9,077 nt of DNA, taken from contig JAJXUF010000127.1 in the NCBI GenBank assembly GCA_021783175.1, forward strand, positions 1 through 9,077, read 5' to 3'. Origin of the DNA: Pseudomonadota bacterium (GTDB taxonomy: Bacteria > Pseudomonadota > Gammaproteobacteria > Acidiferrobacterales > UBA6901). Of this stretch, positions 1-7,194 are shown in pieces; the stretch's first letter is position 1, and each line of letters starts with the position of its first letter. Under the pieces are notes generated by a model. That model did no database searches and was not told the origin of the DNA. It was given only the letters and a program-made list of their open reading frames with translations. The position numbers and the translations under genes are program-made.

Positions 1-1017
1 CTTATTCCCGGGCTGGCAGTAAGCCGCGATGCCGTCCCAGTGCCGCTCGATCATCTCGGTGAACTTCTCGTACGGCTTCAGGCGCTGCCACTTGAGGTTT
101 GCGCGCCAGTTATCGAAGAACTTGCACACCCATGCTTCACGCTCGTAGTCCCCGAGCTGACCGAAGGATTCTTTGAGCAGGTAGGTGGTGTTCAGGCGCT
201 TATTCGCCGCCAGCAGCAGCGTCAAGTTCTTGCGTGCCGTGCCGGCGAGATTCTGCGGATGCGACAGCAGGGTATATTTCTGCCCCTTGATAAAGGGGCG
301 TTGCTTGCCCTCGAGGCGCGCGTTCTCGGATTCTCTGACCTTATCCAGCGCCTCGCCCAGGTGCTTCATGACGTGGAACTTATCGAACAGGATCGCCGCC
401 AGCGGGGCATTCCTGGTCGCCGAATGGCGAAACGGTTTCCGCATGTCCATGACGGTGAGCCATATGCGCTGGGCCTTCTTTTCCCCGAGAAATCGATAGA
501 GCTCATCCATGCTCGCCTCGCTGCGGTCCTCACCCCCGAACCAGATCGGGCGGTGTCGTTCCAGGTCGCTCACCACGATACGGTAGCGGTGTCCCTGAGC
601 GGAAGAGATCTCATCGATTCCCGCGACTTTAGACCCCGGAGTCCCGATGCGCCGGAGCTGTTCACGCAGGTAATCCATCTCCAGCCGCTTGACCGTCTGC
701 CAGTTGAGATGCAGCTCCGCGGCGACGTCCCGGACGTGCCAGCGCGACAGCGCCGGCCCACGTACAGCGCAAAGCGCTTCGTGTGCACGACCAGAAAGTC
801 CAACGCGCTCGCGTTTCACCGCGCCACAGCGCCGGCAATCCACGCGTCGCACCTCGAGGTCGAGGTAAATGCGGTGATCGGCGCAGGACAAATCCCGCAC
901 CCGCCGGCGCTTGCGGTCGTACCCGGTGCGATGCGCCGTACCACAGGTGCCGCACACCGTTTTTTCCCCGCCGAACGAGTGTGATGAGGCGAGCACCCGG
1001 GTCACCGAAGATCCCAT
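1..1017 (-). CDS. ISL3-family transposase, 3' end missing; possibly damaged
   Basis: This encodes a DDE transposase that cuts and rejoins the ends of its own element. The minus-strand frame is open from at least 1059 to the window edge, and the ATG at 1017 gives 339 visible codons. From that start there is a zinc finger (CGTCGTAHR, C22/C25, then C61/C64 in VDCRRCG). A helix-turn-helix region follows (VRDVAAELHLNWQTVK, from about residue 94). The first catalytic Asp is in GIDEIS (D135) and the second in VMDM (D191); conserved blocks include RIVVSDL, RPIWFGG, FDKFHVM and IERHWDGIAAYC. The third catalytic residue, a Glu, would lie past the left edge. Residues 73-93 do not match the family, whereas the +1 frame there reads DFLVVHTKRFALYVGRRC, which does, so two compensating indels are likely. 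The start is unsure: another open frame from ATG 1093 (MPKLPEHRRLADAYTFPGF) runs into this one near a six-A run. The family call is strong; intactness is doubtful. Confidence 0.85.
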   Translation of the reverse strand, partial: MGSSVTRVLASSHSFGGEKTVCGTCGTAHRTGYDRKRRRVRDLSCADHRIYLDLEVRRVDCRRCGAVKRERVGLSGRAHEALCAVRGPALSRWHVRDVAAELHLNWQTVKRLEMDYLREQLRRIGTPGSKVAGIDEISSAQGHRYRIVVSDLERHRPIWFGGEDRSEASMDELYRFLGEKKAQRIWLTVMDMRKPFRHSATRNAPLAAILFDKFHVMKHLGEALDKVRESENARLEGKQRPFIKGQKYTLLSHPQNLAGTARKNLTLLLAANKRLNTTYLLKESFGQLGDYEREAWVCKFFDNWRANLKWQRLKPYEKFTEMIERHWDGIAAYCQPGNK

Positions 1018-1180
1018 CAACGCGTTGCGGGGGGCGAAAACCGGGGAAGGTATATGCATCCGCCAATCGGCGGTGCTCGGGTAATTTAGGCATCCGCCCA
1101 TCATGTCAAATTTCTGCGACTTCTCAACAGGCATCAAACCCTGTAGAAATAGGCATTGCGGCGTGATTGAGCGGCGCTTT

Positions 1181-1206
1181 TTACCCATACGAAATCACGA
1201 AGACCC
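1181..1206 (-). repeat. Candidate terminal inverted repeat of the ISL3 element
   Basis: Read outside-in on the minus strand, this begins GGGTCTTCGTGATTTC and ends TATGGGTAA, 164 bp ahead of the zinc-finger frame's ATG at 1017. ISL3-family ends usually start with GG and are roughly 15-40 bp long. The partner repeat is outside the window, so this is inferred from position and general resemblance. Confidence 0.5.
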
Positions 1207-1557
1207 TAAAATAATAACCCTTTTATTTTAATATTAAAACAGGATACGAGACACGTGACGTGCTCTTTCAGGTCCACCGTCGGCTGCGTGCGCACCTGAA
1301 ACGTTACGGATAACTGGGCATCTCGGTCACCAGGCGCCTGGCGGGGTGCTGATAAATGGCAAACTTCACCCTTGTTGACATCAAGCGCTGTGCATCGGGT
1401 GGCCGAAGTAGCATCAGCGTCGGCCGGTCCGGGTTGATTCAGGACTGGTTTTGATCTCCCTGGCGAATTCCGCAACTAAAGTGCCTCGCGCTGTCATGGA
1501 TGGTTGTCCAGCCCGGTATCTCCGGGCACGGGAGGATCTCGCGGTCGTCCTGTGTCC
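1207..1557. other. Intergenic region between the IS end and the GT4 gene; no gene recognised
   Basis: About 350 bp without a convincing gene. The first 35 bp are strongly AT-rich and contain a perfect 14-bp palindrome, TTTTAATATTAAAA (1226-1239). A second perfect palindrome, CCAGGCGCCTGG, lies at 1330-1341. A minus-strand frame of 89 codons (1475-1206) opens at a TTG and ends exactly at the IS boundary. It has no recognisable domain and no clear ribosome binding site, so I do not call it a gene. The part next to 1558 is the 3' untranslated end of the GT4 gene and holds the hairpin listed separately. Confidence 0.5.
1511..1527 (-). terminator. Hairpin just after the GT4 gene, possible weak terminator
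   Basis: A perfect 6-bp GC stem (GCCCGG / CCGGGC) closes a 5-base loop, 30 bp past the GT4 stop codon at 1558. No T-run follows on the minus strand, so it is not a classical Rho-independent terminator. It could instead protect the 3' end of the transcript or mean nothing. Confidence 0.25.
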
Positions 1558-2676
1558 CTATCGGGCGCCGGGCATGGGATGAACTGATCGGCAAAGACGA
1601 AGGAGTGCCTGAACGTGATGGATCGGGTCATCGTCATACAGAATGGACTTGGAACGGGACTGGTCTTTTAGGGAGTTGTGCCGCTGAGATGCCTCTTCGA
1701 TGGCTTGCGCGAGTCCCTTGCCATCGAGCGTAGGCATTACTACCTTGGCTTCGTCCGCTATGACCTCACCCGCGCCTACGCGATCGCTTATGATGACAGG
1801 GGTGCCGCATTTTAGCGACTCAACGCACGCCAAACCGAACGGCTCGTAATAAGACGGATGGATGGTGAAATCGACCGCCCGATAGACATCTCCGAGGTCA
1901 TTGCGATATCCGATATGGCTTATGCGCGAACTTGTGGAAGTGATCGGGCGACCGGCCACGAGCAAACGAAAAGGGGTGCGGGCCGCCTCGAAATACTGCT
2001 GGAGCAGATCAAATCCTTTGCGCTTATGGCCGGTAGAGACAAACAGAAATAGCAATTCGTCTTTTGGAAAATTGAGACGCTCCCGTAGCATTTCTCGCTC
2101 GCCGGGCGCCAAGGGGAAAAAACTCTGCGAGGATACGGGAGGATAAATGACATGTATTTTTGATGGCACAATGCCATAGAATTGTTCAAGTTCGGTCTGC
2201 ATCAGGCGAGAGTGAGCGACGACAGCAAGGCTTTGAGCATAGAAATCCCGCTCCAGATCAAGCTCCAGCCGGTCCATTATGCCGGCCTTCTTGCCGGTGC
2301 TCCGCAGAAATCCGATATGCGTTCCGCCGCAAATCGCAAGGTCACTTGCCCGATTGCGGGAACACCCAATAAGGCAAGACAGATTGTCGCGGGTACGAAC
2401 ATGGCGAAGCCGCGCTGATAAATAGTACGGTTTCAGCCGGCGCGGAATCAGGGGTGATCCCAGTACATGGGGTTTTATTGCAGCGGTTTCCGGCAGGTCT
2501 TGATCGATACGGGTGGCATAGATATGCGGAGAAATTCCCAGCGTGCTCAGTGCGTGCACCAAATCCATCGCGTACCGCTCAATCCCTCCCCCATGACGGA
2601 ACGCATTCAGGGCAATGCCAATCTCGACGCCGGATTGGCCCGCGGGATACTCAACATCCGATGGATACAGTGACAA
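1558..2676 (-). CDS. Family GT4 glycosyltransferase, probable LPS-core or surface-glycan enzyme
   Basis: A retaining GT-B glycosyltransferase of family GT4 (372 aa, a usual length) that would transfer a sugar from a nucleotide-sugar donor in the cytoplasm or at the inner membrane face. The N-terminal domain opens with strand VEIGIALNAF and the glycine-rich loop GGGIERY (29-35). The C-terminal donor domain shows a strand and basic loop LLFLFVSTGHKRKGFDLL (208-225), VAGRP (240-244) and the diagnostic E-x7-E motif YEPFGLACVESLKCGTPVI (E278 and E286). The layout fits WaaG-like and related GT4 enzymes, but the sugar cannot be told. The start is TTG at 2676: an in-frame TAG sits two codons upstream, a GAGGA ribosome binding site (2683-2687) is 6 bases away, and no Met occurs before residue 36. 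About 1.05 kb separates it from the next glycosyltransferase upstream, so it may have its own promoter. Confidence 0.9.
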   Translation of the reverse strand: MSLYPSDVEYPAGQSGVEIGIALNAFRHGGGIERYAMDLVHALSTLGISPHIYATRIDQDLPETAAIKPHVLGSPLIPRRLKPYYLSARLRHVRTRDNLSCLIGCSRNRASDLAICGGTHIGFLRSTGKKAGIMDRLELDLERDFYAQSLAVVAHSRLMQTELEQFYGIVPSKIHVIYPPVSSQSFFPLAPGEREMLRERLNFPKDELLFLFVSTGHKRKGFDLLQQYFEAARTPFRLLVAGRPITSTSSRISHIGYRNDLGDVYRAVDFTIHPSYYEPFGLACVESLKCGTPVIISDRVGAGEVIADEAKVVMPTLDGKGLAQAIEEASQRHNSLKDQSRSKSILYDDDPIHHVQALLRLCRSVHPMPGAR

Positions 2677-2682
2677 GGCCTA

Positions 2683-2687
2683 TCCTC
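2683..2687 (-). promoter_or_regulatory. Ribosome binding site fixing the TTG start of the GT4 gene
   Basis: GAGGA on the minus strand lies 6 bases before the TTG at 2676. It supports this unusual start codon, since no ATG or GTG is available near the first beta-strand. The TGA of an 18-codon upstream open frame (2742-2686) overlaps it. Confidence 0.6.
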
Positions 2688-2742
2688 AAGAGAGAACTAG
2701 TTTTTGCGATCCTAGTCTGGGCATATCAACATCTTTACTCAT
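2686..2742 (-). other. 18-codon open frame upstream of the GT4 gene, possible leader
   Basis: An ATG at 2742 opens a frame reading MSKDVDMPRLGSQKLVLS, then TGA at 2688-2686. The stop overlaps the GAGGA that serves the GT4 gene, a geometry that would allow translational coupling. No ribosome binding site precedes the ATG and no known leader peptide matches, so it may be chance or the tail of a decayed gene. Confidence 0.15.
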
Positions 2743-3721
2743 AAGTCGGCAACGCGGGCTACAGACGGATGCCGGAATTCCGGATGAACAGCTGGGGTTG
2801 TCACCGATCTTCCGAAATGGCTCGTGCGTGCACTCTTGCAAGGATCCCGTCTGTCTGCAGTTTGCACTCTACGGTCATTATGCAGGTCGACTTTCGGGTA
2901 TCACGATCATTCATTCTTCCATCTCTATAATTATGCCCGATTCTGGCCTGCATAAGGACGCTTCGTTTCCGGATTATAGGCTTCAATTATGTATTTTGAG
3001 CAAAGGTAGCGTCCGTGAAGCTGCGGACGTTGAGATCTCAGGAAGTGGCGTAGACGGTTGCCGTACTGCGGTGACGGGCAGGGGCGATGCCTTGGTCCGG
3101 TCATGCGCTCTGATGGGGCATCTGGCAATCCAGTTATGCGCCAGGCATGCATTTAGCCATGGGCCAGCGCCACGCTGTGATCGAAGCGATGGGCCTCAGA
3201 CACAGTTTGGCCTTCCGGTGCTTGCCGCTGACGGCATGCTTGCGATCGCGCATCTGCCCATTTGGTTCATTGTGTAGCCGCCGCGCCCCGGGGTCTTCAA
3301 AGTGTCCGTTACCCGATCGAGTCCACATCTTCTTCGATACGCACCACGCAATCAAGACGGCAGCGCCCGGATGCCTGCCGTTGATCAGTCGACGGACTGT
3401 TCGGTGTCGCAGTGCAATCCGTGATCCCGAACAAGCCCTCCAGCCGATTGCGTTCTTATGTCAATGCCGCACATTTTTTGCCATCAACACGCGGAATTCG
3501 ATACTCCATTACCAACAGTGCGCGATGAACCATGCGCTTGGGCGGATAGGAAGCCGCTGCCGCACCTCGGGTGCCATTGCGCGGAAAAGCTGGGCGGACC
3601 CGACGCGTCATCGTCTGCTCGAAATCAATCCCGGGTCCCGGAAGACGCGCTTCGCCAGTATTCCCGGATGCTACGCTCTGTACGCTCGTCAAGTTCCGGT
3701 GCCGACAAGGGCGCCCGCCAG
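2743..3721. other. Roughly 1-kb gene-poor stretch between two glycosyltransferase genes
   Basis: I see no gene here that I can name. On the plus strand, two long open frames lie partly in this stretch: 2615-3277 (220 codons, beginning inside the GT4 gene) and 3147-3755 (202 codons, ending inside the neighbouring GT2 gene). Neither has a clear ribosome binding site or recognisable motif, and both run antisense into real genes. On the minus strand only short frames of 61-78 codons exist (3692-3456, 3355-3134, 3152-2931, 2986-2801). The length is out of keeping with the tight packing at 5238-8175. It could be a decayed gene or a captured fragment. Confidence 0.4.
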
Positions 3722-4735
3722 TTACCGGTTATGGCGCAATATCCATTTCAGCTGAAACAGCGGGGCATAGAACAGCGGGAACGTCGTATATAAGAAAATG
3801 CGCAATCGATATCCCCATTTTACGCCATGACTGCGAAGCATGATAACCAGGCGGCGACGAATGCTGTCCGACTCGAACATCGCAAGAGTGAATTGTTCGC
3901 GTGCGAATTTCGGCGCCAGTACAGATCGCATCTTATCGGCGATCCCAACCCTGTCTGCATCACGCTGCAGTTGAGATAGCTCAATCAGCCCATGCTGGTT
4001 GCTGCGCCGCATTTGAGCGACCTTCTCTGTGACCGACCTGAACAGGCGTTTATGAGACGAACCTCCGCGTCTGTAGTTCACCAGGGGATCACTCAGGCTG
4101 ATCGCTCCGCCGGTGACAATCGCGCGCAACGTCATAATTTGATCTTCCGCCATTGCGCCTTGCATGATTGGTCCGAATTGCTGAAAAAGACGTCGCGTCC
4201 AGACGTGTGAAGCGCCAATGACCCATGGTTGGCGTGCTGCCCAATCCTCGAAACTCTGGTATGTTCCAAGATTGGTTGGCGTGATCGGTCCATGTGTAAT
4301 GCCCGAATCATCCATATCTGTTAACGCCGAAGCGATGAGATCGGGCCTGCGTCCATGCTCAATCCAGCATTTCACTACGAGCTCGCATCGGTTAGGCAGG
4401 GAAATGTCATCGCCCGCAGCAACAACGACCAATTCGGCTCTCGCCAGTTGTGCAAGAAGCGACAGGTGCGCGCCTATCCCCAGATTGGTGCCATTGCGAC
4501 GCACTATTACACGATGTGGTCCGGAATAGGCGCGCACGGCACCCTCGATGGCTGCGAATGTTCCATCGCCGGATGCGTCGTCGGAAATGATTATTTCGAG
4601 AGGCTGGTAAGTCTGGTTAAGCGCAGCGCGAACAGCCTCTGCAACAAATCCCTCCTGGTTATACGCAATCAGTAATATCGACACGAGCGGGCGGTCGTTA
4701 ACGGATTGTGGCGTGGAAACATCGGCTTCAGACAT
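3722..4735 (-). CDS. Family GT2 glycosyltransferase
   Basis: An inverting GT-A glycosyltransferase of family GT2 (337 aa from the chosen start). The N-terminal nucleotide-binding part reads LVSILLIAYNQEGFV (17-31) and EIIISDDASGDGT (47-59). The metal-binding DxD-type motif is VVAAGDDISLPNR (104-116), and AEDQIM (196-201) fits the catalytic-base region. The C-terminus ends in an amphipathic to hydrophobic stretch (FLYTTFPLFYAPLFQLKWIL, 314-333) that could hold it on the membrane. The frame is open for 60 codons upstream to 4915. However, the ATG at 4735 lies 16 residues before the first conserved strand and has AGG six bases upstream, while the upstream part resembles no domain. About 500 bp separates this start from the GT9 stop, and 1.05 kb follows before the GT4 gene. 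Donor and acceptor are unknown; an O-antigen, capsule or outer-core role is plausible. Confidence 0.88.
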   Translation of the reverse strand: MSEADVSTPQSVNDRPLVSILLIAYNQEGFVAEAVRAALNQTYQPLEIIISDDASGDGTFAAIEGAVRAYSGPHRVIVRRNGTNLGIGAHLSLLAQLARAELVVVAAGDDISLPNRCELVVKCWIEHGRRPDLIASALTDMDDSGITHGPITPTNLGTYQSFEDWAARQPWVIGASHVWTRRLFQQFGPIMQGAMAEDQIMTLRAIVTGGAISLSDPLVNYRRGGSSHKRLFRSVTEKVAQMRRSNQHGLIELSQLQRDADRVGIADKMRSVLAPKFAREQFTLAMFESDSIRRRLVIMLRSHGVKWGYRLRIFLYTTFPLFYAPLFQLKWILRHNR

Positions 4736-5237
4736 GGGTGACCTGTCACACTCCGCAAAATTTCTGGTGCGAATGGCAAGGCAGTTGTGCGTCCGAGCGA
4801 ACACGCATACGCACTGTCTTGATGGCATATTCCCCGGCAGTGAGGCGATGCAAATGATGGTACATATATCGAGCTGCAGATCGCGGGGCAGCCGAATGCT
4901 GCCTTTCACTTTCATTCATTGGTTGCGGCCCCCGGCTTCAGTAGACTGGTCGCGGTGCCATTATATTCTCAGGAATCACCATCGGACGAATTATCTGGCA
5001 CGTATTGACAAGTCATGTCTGTCAGTCATATTCACCGATGTATGGCGTATCGGGGCAGCAGAGCTGAACAGCTTTCCGATGGTTGATCATTCTGACAGTG
5101 ACAGATGGGTTACCGCATGTCTTGCGAAGTGTCTGGGATCCGCCTCGCAGCCCCACCGTATCGAGCCAATGTCTTTGTCGTTGCGCGCGTCAGTTCCCGC
5201 ATATCTGGCAATCTTTTTCTCTGTCCGGCTGTTGTAA
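4736..5237. other. About 500 bp between the GT9 and GT2 genes; no separate gene recognised
   Basis: The part at 4736-4915 is open in frame with the GT2 gene below but does not look like that family, so I treat it as untranslated leader. The remainder holds only frames antisense to or overlapping the GT9 gene. A plus-strand TTGACA (5006-5011) followed after 18 bases by TATTCA resembles a promoter but has no gene to drive. The DNA around it has a small interrupted inverted repeat, TGACA and TGTCA, nine bases apart. I found no minus-strand promoter or terminator I would defend. Confidence 0.4.
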
Positions 5238-6368
5238 TCAATCGATGCCGGGCCGATCTGTTTCCGCTGGATCTGCCGTGGCCAACATGCGTTTTGCTGC
5301 ATCGATGACGGTGCTCGCCTGCAGTTTTTGCAGGCAATCGCTGAGGCTGCGGGTGTGGCGGTCGCAGCCCTCCTCCAGGCAGGGCACGCACTGTCCCGGT
5401 CCCTGCAGCAATAGCACATTTCCGACTCGTTGGCTGCCTCGCATCGAGTAGGGGTTGGTCTGGCCGCGGTAATGTGCCGGCCAGGGTCCCCACTTGACGG
5501 GACTGGAAGGTCCGTACAAGGCGACTGTTGGGGTGCCGAGTGCTGCGGCCACATGAGTGAGCGCAGTGTCTGGGCCGACATAGAGGCTGGCCCTGCTGGT
5601 GAGGCAAGCGATTTGTCCGAGATTCCACTTACCCGCCACGTTTACGGTGTCTGCCGGCAGGTCTGCGGACAGGGTCTGTACGTAGTTCAGTTCCTCGATG
5701 TCGCTGCTGCCGGACAGGACGATCCGCAGACCCTGCGCGTGCAACCAGTGCGCGAGCTCGCGCCAGCCCTCCCGGGTCCACATCTTATAGGGGAACTTGG
5801 GATAGACATGGAGTAAGGCAAAGGGCTGAGCCCGGCTATCGAACGGCAATTGGGTATCAAGCGAAGCTTCCTCCTCGGTGGTCCAGGATACAACCACCTC
5901 AGGGCAGCGCGGTACGCCTAGCAGATCGGCGATTGCCAGATTCATCAACACAGTGTGGGTGTTCACACCGTCGAGCGGCGCTGAACGAGTCAGCATGCGC
6001 ATTTTCAACGGCTCCTTCTTACGTTGCGCGTACAGACCGGCGCGTTGTTTTCCGGCCAGCCAGGTATACAGAACGGGACGGTCACCCGTCTGGGTAGTTA
6101 CTGCCACATCGTATTTGCGGAATAGCTGGATGAAAAATTCCAGATTGCTCCAGAAACCGCGCTGCCGAGGTACCGTGAGTATGCGGTGGATGTCGGGATT
6201 GCCGCTCAATATGCCTTCGGTATTTGCAAAAACTAATACGTCGATGTGCGCGGCTGGCCAGGCACGGTGCAGGGACCGAATCAGCGGTGTGGTGAGCAGC
6301 ACATCGCCAATGCGTTGGGTGGCGACCACCAGTACTTTTTTTGGAGACTGTGTCACGCGAGCTATCAA
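5238..6368 (-). CDS. Family GT9 glycosyltransferase, LPS heptosyltransferase-like
   Basis: A GT-B glycosyltransferase of the ADP-heptose:LPS heptosyltransferase family (376 aa; the family is usually 320-380). It would transfer heptose, or a related sugar, to the LPS inner core on the cytoplasmic side of the inner membrane. The N-terminal signature is VLVVATQRIGDVLLTTPLI (12-30); D22 matches the Asp proposed as catalytic base in WaaC. The C-terminal donor site is YVGPDTALTHVAAALGTP (263-280), then VALYGPSSPVKWGPW. A cysteine cluster CVPCLEEGC (327-335) with a further Cys at 345 is typical of several members. TTG at 6368 shares the TTGA with the stop of the upstream WaaE-like gene, suggesting translational coupling; GTG at 6356 is an alternative start. 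Neither has a strong ribosome binding site. Family assignment is firm; whether it is a WaaQ-type or another heptosyltransferase is open. Confidence 0.92.
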   Translation of the reverse strand: MIARVTQSPKKVLVVATQRIGDVLLTTPLIRSLHRAWPAAHIDVLVFANTEGILSGNPDIHRILTVPRQRGFWSNLEFFIQLFRKYDVAVTTQTGDRPVLYTWLAGKQRAGLYAQRKKEPLKMRMLTRSAPLDGVNTHTVLMNLAIADLLGVPRCPEVVVSWTTEEEASLDTQLPFDSRAQPFALLHVYPKFPYKMWTREGWRELAHWLHAQGLRIVLSGSSDIEELNYVQTLSADLPADTVNVAGKWNLGQIACLTSRASLYVGPDTALTHVAAALGTPTVALYGPSSPVKWGPWPAHYRGQTNPYSMRGSQRVGNVLLLQGPGQCVPCLEEGCDRHTRSLSDCLQKLQASTVIDAAKRMLATADPAETDRPGID

Positions 6369-7144
6369 TTGGGCTTGGTTGGATCAATGGGCGCTACCGC
6401 TTGTCGCAATTCCAGTGCCTTGGCGTATTTCATGAATGATCCCAGGGCGGTGGTCAGGGCAATGCCGACACCGTCGCTGCCGTCCAGAAATCCGAGGCGG
6501 AAGACGTAGCATTTCAGAAAGGCAGCGAGTGCGTGCAGCGGGGGGTCATAGCGGCTGATAGTGCGGCCGCGCGCCATCAGGCCACGTGCATTCAGATCTG
6601 AATAGAGATCAAGCTTTGCCAGCATGGCCTTGTAGTTTTCGAACGAATGGTGGCCGATCGCAGCACCGAGCCGGCAAACCGATCCGTCAGTGAGCCATCG
6701 CTCGTGGACAGCATCGTTTGAAAATCGACCACGCCGCCGATCGACCAGGCGCAGTACCTCATCTTTTCCCCAGCCCCCAAAGCGTATGCGCTTACCATGA
6801 AAAAAATTGTGCCGCCGCAGCGTAAAACCGGCAGGCAGGGTGGCAGCGGTCAGGGCATTCTGGATCGATATAATGGCCGGCGGCAGCAAGATTTCGTCGG
6901 CATCCAAAATCAATACCCAGTCATGATTTGCGTGTTCGACGGCAAATTGCTTCTGCGGTCCGAAACCACGCCAATCACGTACAACGATTCGTGCACCATG
7001 GCGGGCAGCGATGGTAAGCGTGTCATCGGTGCTCCCCGAGTCTATGACCACGATGTCGTCGGTCAGACCGGCGACGCTTTTCAGGCTCTCGTCGAAACAG
7101 CGCGCAGCATTGCAGGTAATATAGACAACACTCAGGGCTGGCAT
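6365..7144 (-). CDS. Family GT2 glycosyltransferase, WaaE/KdtX-like (LPS core)
   Basis: A 259-aa GT2 enzyme resembling WaaE/KdtX, the LPS-core beta-glucosyltransferases that extend heptose I in enterobacteria. Motifs in order are LSVVYITCNAARCFDESLKS (4-23), IVVIDSGSTDDT (31-42), the metal-binding LDADEIL (80-86), the subfamily block RRHNFFHGKRIRFGGWGKDE (110-129) and AVHERW (145-150). The C-terminal part (about 200-245) is rich in aromatic and hydrophobic residues and may contact the membrane. The frame extends to an ATG at 7207 that overlaps the preceding stop. The ATG at 7144 is preferred because GAAGG lies seven bases before it and the first strand starts four residues in, giving the length usual for the family. 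It follows the rhamnosyltransferase-like gene by 50 bp and overlaps the GT9 gene by the TTGA, so the three are probably one operon. The pairing with a GT9 enzyme supports an LPS core role. Confidence 0.92.
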   Translation of the reverse strand: MPALSVVYITCNAARCFDESLKSVAGLTDDIVVIDSGSTDDTLTIAARHGARIVVRDWRGFGPQKQFAVEHANHDWVLILDADEILLPPAIISIQNALTAATLPAGFTLRRHNFFHGKRIRFGGWGKDEVLRLVDRRRGRFSNDAVHERWLTDGSVCRLGAAIGHHSFENYKAMLAKLDLYSDLNARGLMARGRTISRYDPPLHALAAFLKCYVFRLGFLDGSDGVGIALTTALGSFMKYAKALELRQAVAPIDPTKPN

Positions 7145-7194
7145 GGCGGTGCCTTCGTTTTGGCTATCAAGAGCTTGGTTAGACCATAGTTGCT

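Larger units (their letters stand above)
1..1206 (-). mobile_element. ISL3-family insertion sequence, partial (runs off the left edge)
   Basis: This is the 5' portion of an insertion sequence, identified by its ISL3-type transposase, which is transcribed leftwards out of the window. The outer end is placed at 1206 by inference. Read on the minus strand, the sequence from 1206 starts GGGTCTTCGTGATTTC and continues TATGGGTAA, which resembles the GG-starting terminal repeats of ISL3 elements. Outside it the sequence becomes very AT-rich (1207-1240), the kind of target ISL3 elements favour. The other terminal repeat and the expected 8-bp target duplication lie beyond the window, so the boundary cannot be proved here. 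It separates the glycosyltransferase cluster from whatever lies further left. Confidence 0.7.

Noticed and set aside
40..984. A 314-codon plus-strand open frame at the left edge
   Set aside because: It lies exactly antisense to the ISL3 transposase, whose minus-strand frame shows zinc finger, HTH and DDE motifs; the plus-strand translation has no domain character.
3291..3298. GGGTCTTC identical to the first 8 bases of the proposed ISL3 end, suggesting a second IS end
   Set aside because: Similarity stops after 8 bases, an 8-mer match is expected by chance at fair probability in 9 kb, and no transposase remnant lies beside it.
3385..3466. Minus-strand ATG at 3466 starting MCGI, recalling class II amidotransferases such as asparagine synthetase common in glycan loci
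   Set aside because: The frame hits TGA after 31 further codons and none of the expected HRGPD or NGEIYN blocks is seen in any frame downstream.
5006..5035. Plus-strand promoter-like TTGACA then TATTCA
   Set aside because: The spacer is 18 bases, the -10 is poor and no plus-strand gene follows; the DNA downstream is antisense to the GT9 gene.
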